A DNA stretch of 5,896 nucleotides from Pirellulales bacterium (GTDB lineage Bacteria; Planctomycetota; Planctomycetia; Pirellulales; Thermoguttaceae): the NCBI GenBank assembly GCA_030617125.1, contig JAUWWA010000135.1:1-5896 (forward strand). The letters are read 5' to 3'. How positions within the stretch are numbered: the first letter of the stretch is position 1; each line of letters opens with the position of its first letter. Below, in pieces: positions 1-5,363 of the stretch. Below the pieces are notes generated by a model, which had not been told where the DNA came from, searched no databases, and worked only from the letters and a program-made list of their open reading frames with translations. The translations under genes and the position numbers were made by a program.

Positions 1-2587
1 GGACGCACTCGGCCAGTTGCTCGCGCCGATCTGCAATCGTGTGCTGCCGTTCCAGGCGGTTCTCCTCGAGTTGTCTCATTCTGGCGTGGAGGTTGTGGAG
101 CCGTTCCTCGCTCTTGGCCAGTTCAACCTTGACCGCGGTCGTCTCGCGGCTGCAGAGCTGGCGGTGGCCCTCCAGACGATCGATCTGCCGGTCAAGCCCG
201 CTCAGATTCGTTTCCATCTCGGCTAACGTGGAGTCGATCTGCTTGCGCTTCTCGCGTGCCACGGCCAGCCGACTGGCGGCCTCGTCGTGCTGGACGACCG
301 CGGCCCGGGATTCCGCGTCGAGCACCGAGCGTTGCCGGTCCCACTCGCCGCGCCGATCCTCGGCGGCAGTACTCTTGAATCGGTGTTCGGCCAAGGCGTC
401 GACGGCGCGGCGGTGCTCGGCCGAGAGTGTTTCGACCTGGCGCCGCCGTTGCTCGACTTGCTTTTCGGCGCGCTCAGCGTCTTGTTCGGCTTGTTCGATT
501 TTGGTTTTCAAGTCGGCCAGTTGCTGCCGCAGCGATCGCAACTGGCTGCGGCGCGCAATCAGGCCGGTCGAGGAGTGGCGCGGCCCGACGACCAACGTCC
601 CGTCGGCATGGAGCAACTCACCGGCAAGTGTCACGAAATTCACGTCTTCGGCAGTCGACTCGGCAAGCCGGACGGCATCGGCGAGCTTCTCGACGACCCA
701 TGTCTTGGCGAGCAACCGCGCGGCCAGCGGGGCGAAACGCGATTCGGTCTCGACGAACCGGTCGGCGCGGCCGAGCACGCCCGACTGCCCCTCCAGATCG
801 GTCCGAGCACACGGCATTGCACCGGACGACTCCTCTAGCCAGACAAACCCGACACGGCCGGGAAAGCGATTCGACTCGCTTTGGAGGTATTCCATCAGCC
901 CGCCGCCCGGGGTGACGACCACGTGCTGGGCCATTTCGCCCAAGGCGACTTCGACCAGCGGCGCGACCTCGACACTGACATGGAACAGATCGGCCACCAA
1001 CCCGCAGACACCTCGCAACGGCCCGTCGGACGAGTTCCTCGCCTGAGCGAGCACCTCCTGCACACCGGCGGAGATGCCTTCGTGGCGGCGCTGAAGCTCG
1101 TCGAGGATGGAGGCCCGTTCGGCCGCCGCGCCGTGATACTGGCGCATTGCGGCCAATTCGTTCTGCCGTGTGGCGTGTTGCGATTCGGCCTCGGCCAGTT
1201 GGGCCTTGGCGGCCGCCAGCAGCGCCTCGCGTTCCTCCACCCGACGGGAAAGCTCTCCGGTGTGACGGCGCAGCTCGTTCATTTCCGCGCCGAGCGCGTC
1301 GAGTTGACGATCAAGTTCATCCATGCGGTCCTGGCAACGCTCTCGGGCAGCCGAGGCCGCGGCGACCTGTGTTTCCAGCGCACTGCTCTCGTTCCCCAGC
1401 GCGGCCGCCGATCGCATCTTATCCATGTAGGCGGAACGACGCTGTTCGTTCTCGCCGCGGACCAGGTCCAACTCCGCCATGACTTCGGTCAGTCTGCGTT
1501 CGCCCTCGACGTGGCTCGTCGCGATCCGCTGATGATTCTCCTCGGCCGTTCGGACCGCTTCGCTCGTGTCGTGCAACTGCTGCCGCAGGTCGTTCGCGCG
1601 GAGATTCATGGCGACGAGCTGCCGCCGGTGTCTGGCGATCTCCGTTTTCAGATCTCGGCTCCTGCCGCGCTCATGCTCGACGGTCGACTCGCAACCGGCG
1701 ATCCGCTCGCGGTTGGCGGCGATCCGCGACTCCGAATGGCGAATCGCTTCGTTAATCTCCCCGAGTTGATTGTCGATTTCCAACACGTTCGCTTCGACGG
1801 ATTCGGCCCCGGCCACGGCGGCGTCTCGCCCCTCGGCCAACGACCGAAGCCGATGGTCGAACTCGGCCAGCCGATCGCTCAGCCGTCGCCAATCGACCAG
1901 GCCGACCTGTGTGCGCAGCTCTTGCAGCCGATCGGTATGTTCCTTGTATCGCCGGGCCTTGCCGGCCTGCATGCGGACGCTTCGCAGGCGGTTGTCGACC
2001 TCGTCGACGATGTCGGACAATCGCAACAGGTTCTGCTCGACGCGTTCCAGGCGCCGCAAGGCCTCGATCTTTCTGAGTTTGAAGCGGCTGATGCCGGCCG
2101 CCTCCTCGAAAATCAACCGCCGGTCGCGGGGGGAAGCCTGAAGGAGAATGTCGACCTTGCCCTGCTCGATCACGCTGTAGGCCTGGGTCCCCATGCCGGT
2201 TCCGGAGAGCAGGTCGCGGATGTCGCGCAGCCGGCACGGCTGGCGGTTGAGGAGGTATTCCCCTTCGCCGCCGCGGTAGACACGTCGCGTGATGTGGACC
2301 TCGGGCGTATCGGTCGGCAACCGGTTGCCCAAGTTATCGAGTGTGAGGGTGATTTCGGCGGAGTTCATCCCCCGCCGGGAGGGCGAGCCGTTGAAGATGA
2401 TGTCGGCCATCTCCTTGCCACGGAGACTCTTGGCGCTCTGCTCGCCCAATACCCACTTGATCGCGTCGACGATGTTCGACTTCCCCGATCCGTTCGGGCC
2501 GACAATGACCGAGATCCCGGGTGGAAACTTAAACCGGGTCTTGTCGGCAAAACTTTTGAATCCGACGAGTTCGAGGGCCTTGAGCAT
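1..2587 (-). CDS. smc: Chromosome segregation ATPase SMC, N-terminal 862 residues (3' end outside window)
   Basis: This encodes the structural maintenance of chromosomes protein, the ATPase core of bacterial condensin that works with ScpA and ScpB to compact and segregate the nucleoid. Translating the minus strand from the ATG at 2587 gives one frame open to the left edge. Residues 1-12 read MLKALELVGFKS, a standard SMC start. The Walker A motif GPNGSGKS is at residues 30-37. The conserved stretch GTGMGTQAYSVIEQGKVD lies near 129-146, followed by FEEAAGISRFK at about 160-170. A charged, Glu/Arg/Ala-rich coiled-coil arm runs from about 170 to 515. The hinge covers about 518-672, with GLVADLF and VALGEMAQHVVV near its start and TGLIARRSQLRSLR at its end, and the returning coiled coil follows. 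Bacterial SMC is usually about 1,150-1,200 residues, so the C-terminal signature and Walker B head half lie outside. An in-frame TAA upstream rules out a longer ATG start; no strong Shine-Dalgarno is visible. The family call is secure. Confidence 0.97.
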   Translation of the reverse strand, partial: MLKALELVGFKSFADKTRFKFPPGISVIVGPNGSGKSNIVDAIKWVLGEQSAKSLRGKEMADIIFNGSPSRRGMNSAEITLTLDNLGNRLPTDTPEVHITRRVYRGGEGEYLLNRQPCRLRDIRDLLSGTGMGTQAYSVIEQGKVDILLQASPRDRRLIFEEAAGISRFKLRKIEALRRLERVEQNLLRLSDIVDEVDNRLRSVRMQAGKARRYKEHTDRLQELRTQVGLVDWRRLSDRLAEFDHRLRSLAEGRDAAVAGAESVEANVLEIDNQLGEINEAIRHSESRIAANRERIAGCESTVEHERGRSRDLKTEIARHRRQLVAMNLRANDLRQQLHDTSEAVRTAEENHQRIATSHVEGERRLTEVMAELDLVRGENEQRRSAYMDKMRSAAALGNESSALETQVAAASAARERCQDRMDELDRQLDALGAEMNELRRHTGELSRRVEEREALLAAAKAQLAEAESQHATRQNELAAMRQYHGAAAERASILDELQRRHEGISAGVQEVLAQARNSSDGPLRGVCGLVADLFHVSVEVAPLVEVALGEMAQHVVVTPGGGLMEYLQSESNRFPGRVGFVWLEESSGAMPCARTDLEGQSGVLGRADRFVETESRFAPLAARLLAKTWVVEKLADAVRLAESTAEDVNFVTLAGELLHADGTLVVGPRHSSTGLIARRSQLRSLRQQLADLKTKIEQAEQDAERAEKQVEQRRRQVETLSAEHRRAVDALAEHRFKSTAAEDRRGEWDRQRSVLDAESRAAVVQHDEAASRLAVAREKRKQIDSTLAEMETNLSGLDRQIDRLEGHRQLCSRETTAVKVELAKSEERLHNLHARMRQLEENRLERQHTIADRREQLAECV

Positions 2588-2628
2588 AACTAATCCGCAT
2601 CGTTGCCTACTATCTTACCGAAGTTCAC

Positions 2629-4290
2629 TCATCTCGCCAGGCCGGGCTCCTTTGACTCCGACGCTTCGCTCTCTTCACCACCAGAACGGCGATACGAGCG
2701 ACCCGCATTGGGCAAGGCTTCCACCTCGAATCGGCTCTCCAGCGCGCCGGCCGCCTTGGCCTCCTGCAATGCCTGGACCATGTCGGGGTACGTCCCGCCC
2801 AGTTCCACGATCGCGCGGATCACCTCGTCGACCGACGTGGAAACCGCCCGCTTCTGATCCGGTTCGCCGACCGCGTACCGGCTTACGGCGATTTCGTCGC
2901 CGCCACTACTGGTGACCATGATCTGATTGCCGGCATTGATGGCCAAGGGCGTAAGCAACCGCTGGTCCGGGCCGAAGAGCACGATTTCCGGTCGGCGGTT
3001 TCGGGTGACGTGGATCATCGCCGGCCCCTCGGTGCCCAACACATGGTAGCTGAACTGCTCGCCTAGAAACTCGCCCGAGACCAACGCGTCGCCGGGATTC
3101 ATCACCGAAAGCGCGCGGAAAGCACCGTAGCGCGTCTCGGCGCTGGGCACAGCCAGTAATTCACATAGCTGTTCGTAGGCCGCGTAATCGTCCATGACAC
3201 TCAGGGCGGTCAGGGCGAAGACCCGGAAGGCCGGCTCGTTCCGGGCCGCCTCGGCCAACGGCTCGGCCGCTTCGTGCCGGTCGAGGTACGCTAAGGCTTC
3301 GGCCACGTAGAATCGCACCTCTGAATTCTCCGCCCGAATCCCCTCCAGCAGCGTATCGGCGGCATCGTTGCCGACCGCCTCCAGTTCCAGTGCGGCCCCG
3401 GCAGCCGTCGACGGATCGAGCAGTCGGTCCTTCAGATTGGCCAGCCGTTGCATCCGCCCGGTGGCCGACTCCTGGAGCGCCACCGCGCGGACCACCTGCA
3501 CGTACCTCGTGATGTTATCCTTGTACGTCGGGTGGACGGAAAGTTCGATATACTTGTCGGTCTTGGCCTTCGCGACGCCCATCTTCACGCCTTTGCGGAA
3601 AGTATGAAAACGCCTGTTGATCGCGTTGGCGACTCGCGAGCCGTTGACGACGGTTTGAAAGCCCGGCTTGAGCACCAGGCCGAGCGGTCGCGATTTCAAG
3701 GCGACGCCGCCACCGAGAATTCGGCCCCGACCCAGAAGTACTCGATCCTCCTTTCCAGCGGCCGAGGGATCGACCATCACCGGCCCCTGCGCCAAAGCCA
3801 GCAACTTGCCTTCACGGAACCGGCCGCGAAGCACCATCATTTCCTGCAACCGAGTCTCTAGCAGGTAGCCGCCCCGCAAGCTCGTCGTTTCACTACGGGC
3901 GGGGATACGCAGCTCGACGTCGAAGTGATCGCCCTTCTGAATGCCCGGCCGAAGCACGCCCTGAAGCACGACCAGCGCCGTATTGGGCGAAGCCAGCACG
4001 GCGTTCGGCTTCTTCACGCCGCGTTTCTGCATGTCGTCCAACAAGGCGGCCCGCTGCGGCGAAGGGGTCGGGTCGCTGCCGGCGCCCTGCAAACCGGTCA
4101 CCAGCCCCACCGCTTCCACGCGTATGGGAAACATCCCAAACGGAACCGCCATTTCACGAATCAGACGTGTGTTCGACCCCGCCGACTGTGCGTCATCCAG
4201 GCTTTCAGGCCGCAAGGCCAACACGTTCCAACTCGTGCAGCCGCTCAACAGAATTAGAACGCAACACGGCAACGCCACGGCAGCTTTCAT
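2629..4290 (-). CDS. FlgI-like (flagellar P-ring family) lipoprotein with an inserted HEAT-like helical domain
   Basis: A 553-residue predicted lipoprotein of unknown role. I chose the ATG at 4290 because it gives a lipoprotein signal peptide, MKAAVALPCCVLILLSGC, with lipobox LSGC and lipidated Cys18; Thr at +2 fits outer-membrane sorting by the Escherichia coli rule. Residues 45-272 resemble the first two thirds of FlgI: VGLVTGLQGAGSD (61-73), SLRGGYLLETRL (137-148), LALAQGPV (164-171) and RVANAINRRF (219-228). Residues about 283-398 are Ala/Leu-rich paired helices typical of HEAT or PBS-lyase repeats (EVRFYVAEALAYL, FRVFALTALSVM, ETRYGAFRALSVM). Residues about 423-526 resume FlgI similarity: RPEIVLFGPDQRLLTPLAI, then SVDEVIRAIVELG and MVQALQEAKAAGAL, which match the FlgI C terminus. 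The tail is Ser/Glu-rich and probably disordered. The two FlgI parts sum to about 330 residues, near mature FlgI length. True FlgI is a non-lipidated periplasmic ring protein, and no flagellar gene is nearby, so a non-flagellar envelope role is possible. The architecture is my reading, not a profile search. Confidence 0.85.
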   Translation of the reverse strand: MKAAVALPCCVLILLSGCTSWNVLALRPESLDDAQSAGSNTRLIREMAVPFGMFPIRVEAVGLVTGLQGAGSDPTPSPQRAALLDDMQKRGVKKPNAVLASPNTALVVLQGVLRPGIQKGDHFDVELRIPARSETTSLRGGYLLETRLQEMMVLRGRFREGKLLALAQGPVMVDPSAAGKEDRVLLGRGRILGGGVALKSRPLGLVLKPGFQTVVNGSRVANAINRRFHTFRKGVKMGVAKAKTDKYIELSVHPTYKDNITRYVQVVRAVALQESATGRMQRLANLKDRLLDPSTAAGAALELEAVGNDAADTLLEGIRAENSEVRFYVAEALAYLDRHEAAEPLAEAARNEPAFRVFALTALSVMDDYAAYEQLCELLAVPSAETRYGAFRALSVMNPGDALVSGEFLGEQFSYHVLGTEGPAMIHVTRNRRPEIVLFGPDQRLLTPLAINAGNQIMVTSSGGDEIAVSRYAVGEPDQKRAVSTSVDEVIRAIVELGGTYPDMVQALQEAKAAGALESRFEVEALPNAGRSYRRSGGEESEASESKEPGLAR

Positions 4291-4301
4291 GTTTGCAAAC
4301 A

Positions 4302-4307
4302 CTTCCT
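4302..4307 (-). promoter_or_regulatory. Ribosome binding site supporting the 4290 start
   Basis: The minus strand reads AGGAAG here, 11 bases before the ATG at 4290. That is a slightly long but usable Shine-Dalgarno spacing. It supports the start that yields a lipoprotein signal over the longer in-frame ATG at 4479. The 10 bases between this site and the ATG (4291-4300) form a perfect palindrome, GTTTGCAAAC, which may be chance. Confidence 0.5.
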
Positions 4308-4356
4308 GCGGTGTCTCGCCCGCGATGCTCCGCCGCCACATCGACGCTGCGCATTT

Positions 4357-4390
4357 CCGCGGCGTAGAACCCGGGACCAAGACGCCGCGG
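4357..4390. repeat. 9-base perfect inverted repeat with 16-base loop
   Basis: CCGCGGCGT at 4357-4365 is the exact reverse complement of ACGCCGCGG at 4382-4390. The 16-base loop has CCCGGG near its centre (4370-4375). It sits 67-100 bases upstream of the FlgI-like start codon and downstream of the promoter candidate at 4479-4451, so it would fold in the 5' leader of that mRNA. No T run follows on the minus strand, which argues against an intrinsic terminator. It could be a leader structure or an operator. GC-rich DNA makes such matches easier by chance. Confidence 0.55.
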
Positions 4391-4450
4391 CGGAAGGGAA
4401 AAGTGCGACCGGCTTCCCGCCGGCCATTTGGACAAGATACTGGCGGCGGA

Positions 4451-4479
4451 ACAATAATGATTTCGCCCGAGGCGGTCAA
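4451..4479 (-). promoter_or_regulatory. Candidate sigma-70-type promoter for the FlgI-like gene and smc
   Basis: The minus strand reads TTGACC (4479-4474, five of six to the -35 consensus), a 17-base spacer, then TATTGT (4456-4451, four of six to the -10). A start near 4444 would give a leader of about 150 bases before the ATG at 4290. An alternative lies upstream: a perfect TTGACA at 4544-4539 with CATTAT at 4519-4514, but its 19-base spacing is poor. These are consensus matches only. Confidence 0.35.
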
Positions 4480-4483
4480 GGGG

Positions 4484-4525
4484 AAAGGATGAACGACAAA
4501 CGACGAATGATGAATAATGACTGAT
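4484..4525. repeat. Degenerate 7-base tandem repeat, six units
   Basis: Six adjacent heptamers read aaaggat, gaacgac, aaacgac, gaatgat, gaataat and gactgat, with a consensus close to GAAYGAY on the plus strand. Units differ by one to three bases. The array is AT-richer than its surroundings and lies wholly between genes, upstream of the FlgI-like leader. Its period of seven is not a codon multiple, which fits non-coding sequence. Function is unknown. Confidence 0.6.
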
Positions 4526-4560
4526 GCGCAGTCTGGGATGTCAAGGCGACTTGGGCGGTC

Positions 4561-4815
4561 TTAGGGTGGGTCGTAGCCTCCGCGGTTCCAAGGGTGGCAT
4601 CGGCAGATTCGCCAGAGACCCCGTAAGACCCCCCGAATGACGCCGTACTTGCGCAACGACTCGATGAAGTAGGCGCTGCAAGTCGGCTGAAAGCGGCAAT
4701 GACGCCCCAACAGGGGACTGAGCGTGAACTGGTACACGCGAGCCGTCACGATCAACAACCGGCCGGGAATGCCCACGACCACGCGGAGAATTTTTCCAGA
4801 ACGCTCAAACGCCAT
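4561..4815 (-). CDS. yidD: Membrane protein insertion efficiency factor YidD
   Basis: An 84-residue protein of the YidD family (DUF37, formerly called the haemolytic domain), which associates with the inner membrane and helps YidC/Sec insert membrane proteins. Length and motifs fit the family throughout. A basic, amphipathic N-terminal segment lies at about residues 8-30, followed by YQFTLSPLLGRHCRFQPTCS (28-47), the near-invariant YidD core with Cys40 and Cys46. RKYG is at 55-58, and the C terminus holds the CxCHPW signature (Cys71, Cys73, His74, Pro75, Trp76) before GGYDPP. The ATG at 4815 gives the full family N terminus. The gene follows rnpA, its usual neighbour, but with an unusually large 196-base gap, and yidC is not downstream; the next gene is the FlgI-like lipoprotein. 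It appears to have its own promoter directly before the start codon. Confidence 0.96.
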   Translation of the reverse strand: MAFERSGKILRVVVGIPGRLLIVTARVYQFTLSPLLGRHCRFQPTCSAYFIESLRKYGVIRGVLRGLWRICRCHPWNRGGYDPP

Positions 4816-4821
4816 ACGACT

Positions 4822-4830
4822 ATTGTATCA
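4822..4830 (-). promoter_or_regulatory. Extended -10 promoter for yidD, likely leaderless
   Basis: The minus strand reads TGATACAAT, an extended -10 (TG, one base, TACAAT; five of six to TATAAT). Six bases separate it from the yidD ATG at 4815, so the expected start of transcription falls on or next to the A of the ATG. That would make a leaderless mRNA, which agrees with the lack of a Shine-Dalgarno. The -35 position (4850-4845, GTCGCA) matches only three of six, as is common for extended -10 promoters. Confidence 0.45.
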
Positions 4831-4838
4831 ATCCGCCG

Positions 4839-4848
4839 CAAACCTGCG
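4839..4848. repeat. 10-base direct repeat, left copy
   Basis: CAAACCTGCG is identical to 5015-5024, offset by 176 bases. This copy is just upstream of the yidD promoter; the other is the last ten coding bases of rnpA before its stop codon. The pair could be a target-site duplication around an inserted sequence, or chance in GC-rich DNA. Confidence 0.5.
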
Positions 4849-4928
4849 ACGGCCGCGGGGCGAAAGCTCATTACCGAAAGTTCAGATCTCTGGCAATTTA
4901 CGGCCACGAGCATCGCCTCGGGCATTAT

Positions 4929-4979
4929 GGGGCAAGCCGGACCGTTCGTAGTCGCCGCATCTATGCGGTTCTTGGCCCC
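4929..4979. repeat. Nested inverted repeat in the rnpA-yidD spacer
   Basis: GGGGCAAG (4929-4936) pairs with CTTGGCCCC (4971-4979) apart from one bulged base. Inside it, CCGCAT (4955-4960) and ATGCGG (4963-4968) form a perfect 6-base inverted repeat with two bases between. Both strands can fold. No terminator-like T run follows on the transcribed minus strand. Confidence 0.45.
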
Positions 4980-4994
4980 TTCAATCCGGACCGA

Positions 4995-5008
4995 CCCGAC
5001 AAATCGGG
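4995..5008. repeat. Short hairpin just after the rnpA stop codon
   Basis: CCCGA (4995-4999) and TCGGG (5004-5008) form a perfect 5-base stem with a 4-base loop, starting 4 bases after the rnpA TAG on the minus strand. What follows (GTCGGTCC) is not T-rich, so this is at most an mRNA 3'-end stabiliser or a Rho-dependent end. Confidence 0.4.
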
Positions 5009-5011
5009 CCG

Positions 5012-5359
5012 CTACAAACCTGCGCCAACAATACCGGCCAGGCGGGGCAGCGATTCGAGCAGCACGGACAATGCCGGTTCGACGCTCGGGCGGGGGACAA
5101 CGATTAAGTCGATACCCACCGGCAGGTCTTTGCGGCTGAGCCGGAACGCCTCGCGCAGAAGCCGCTTCCAGCGGTTGCGCACCACGGCATTGCCGACCTT
5201 CCGCGAAACCGACAGCCCGAGCCGGGCATACGCCAGGCCGTTGGGATATCCGAACACCACGATCAAATGGTCCGATGCGGTGTGTCGGCGGCGGTAGGCC
5301 CGTTGGAAGTCGGCCGGACGCCGAACGTGGTACTTCGGGAGAAATCGCTGGTCGCCCAT
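5012..5359 (-). CDS. rnpA: Ribonuclease P protein component
   Basis: A 115-residue basic protein, the cofactor that helps the RNase P RNA bind and cleave the 5' leaders of precursor tRNAs. The start ATG at 5359 gives MGDQRFLPKYHVRRPADFQR, a typical RnpA N terminus, with FLPKYHVRRPADFQRAY matching the family's first helix and strand. The diagnostic basic motif GNAVVRNRWKRLLREAFR occupies residues 56-73, with the RNR triplet at 61-63. The strand DLIVVPRP follows at 84-91. Family members usually have 110-130 residues. The frame is open further upstream (to 5563), but that part only overlaps the DnaJ gene in another frame. RnpA starts 4 bases after the DnaJ-family stop (TAG at 5366-5364), implying co-transcription and perhaps coupled translation; AGG seven bases before the ATG is a weak Shine-Dalgarno. 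rpmH, the usual upstream partner, is absent here. The stop codon adjoins a 10-base direct repeat. Confidence 0.96.
   Translation of the reverse strand: MGDQRFLPKYHVRRPADFQRAYRRRHTASDHLIVVFGYPNGLAYARLGLSVSRKVGNAVVRNRWKRLLREAFRLSRKDLPVGIDLIVVPRPSVEPALSVLLESLPRLAGIVGAGL
5015..5024. repeat. 10-base direct repeat, right copy
   Basis: Second copy of CAAACCTGCG. On the minus strand it reads CGCAGGTTTG and encodes the end of RnpA (Ala-Gly-Leu); the TAG stop at 5014-5012 follows directly. If the repeat marks an insertion, that stop codon belongs to the inserted sequence. Confidence 0.5.
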
Positions 5360-5363
5360 CGGC

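Larger units (their letters stand above)
4291..4560. other. Intergenic leader region between yidD and the FlgI-like gene
   Basis: This 270-base spacer carries no gene I can support. Read on the minus strand it holds, in order, a TTGACA hexamer (4544-4539), a degenerate 7-base tandem repeat (4525-4484), a better promoter candidate (4479-4451), a short hairpin CCGGC-GGGAA-GCCGG (4423-4409), a 9-base inverted repeat (4390-4357), and a Shine-Dalgarno for the lipoprotein gene. No hairpin followed by a clear T run was seen after yidD, so termination there is unexplained or Rho-dependent. The FlgI-like reading frame stays open back to an ATG at 4479, but that 63-residue extension is Arg/Pro-rich and would bury the signal peptide, so I treat it as untranslated. 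Confidence 0.6.
4816..5011. other. Structured rnpA-yidD spacer, possible small inserted element
   Basis: This 196-base spacer carries no supported gene. It contains two hairpin-forming stretches, at 4929-4979 and 4995-5008, and an 8-base direct repeat CCGGACCG (4937-4944 and 4986-4993). It is nearly spanned by two copies of a 10-base direct repeat (4839-4848 and 5015-5024). No T run follows the hairpin after the rnpA stop, so it is not a convincing terminator. I found no clear terminal inverted repeats and no tRNA-like fold. Confidence 0.5.

Noticed and set aside
881..2593. A 570-codon open frame on the plus strand, and several other long plus-strand frames between 39 and 2915
   Set aside because: They are antisense to smc and the FlgI-like gene, whose minus-strand translations show clear family motifs. 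Their residue make-up follows the reversed codons of GC-rich genes, and no recognisable domain appears.
4291..4300. Perfect 10-base palindrome GTTTGCAAAC directly before the FlgI-like ATG, considered as an operator
   Set aside because: Several 10-base palindromes are expected by chance in a window this size, and nothing else supports a binding site.
4291..4479. A 63-residue N-terminal extension of the FlgI-like protein from an ATG at 4479
   Set aside because: It would place the lipoprotein signal peptide deep inside the protein, and it overlaps the inverted repeat and promoter candidate. The ATG at 4290 has a Shine-Dalgarno and a textbook lipobox.
4745..4925. A short minus-strand frame from ATG 4925 through the rnpA-yidD spacer into yidD
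   Set aside because: It overlaps yidD out of frame, has no recognisable motif and no ribosome binding site. It is the frame that rnpA would enter if the putative insertion were removed, so I treat it as a by-product.
4995..5008. Hairpin after rnpA as an intrinsic terminator
   Set aside because: The stem is only five pairs and no T run follows on the transcribed strand.
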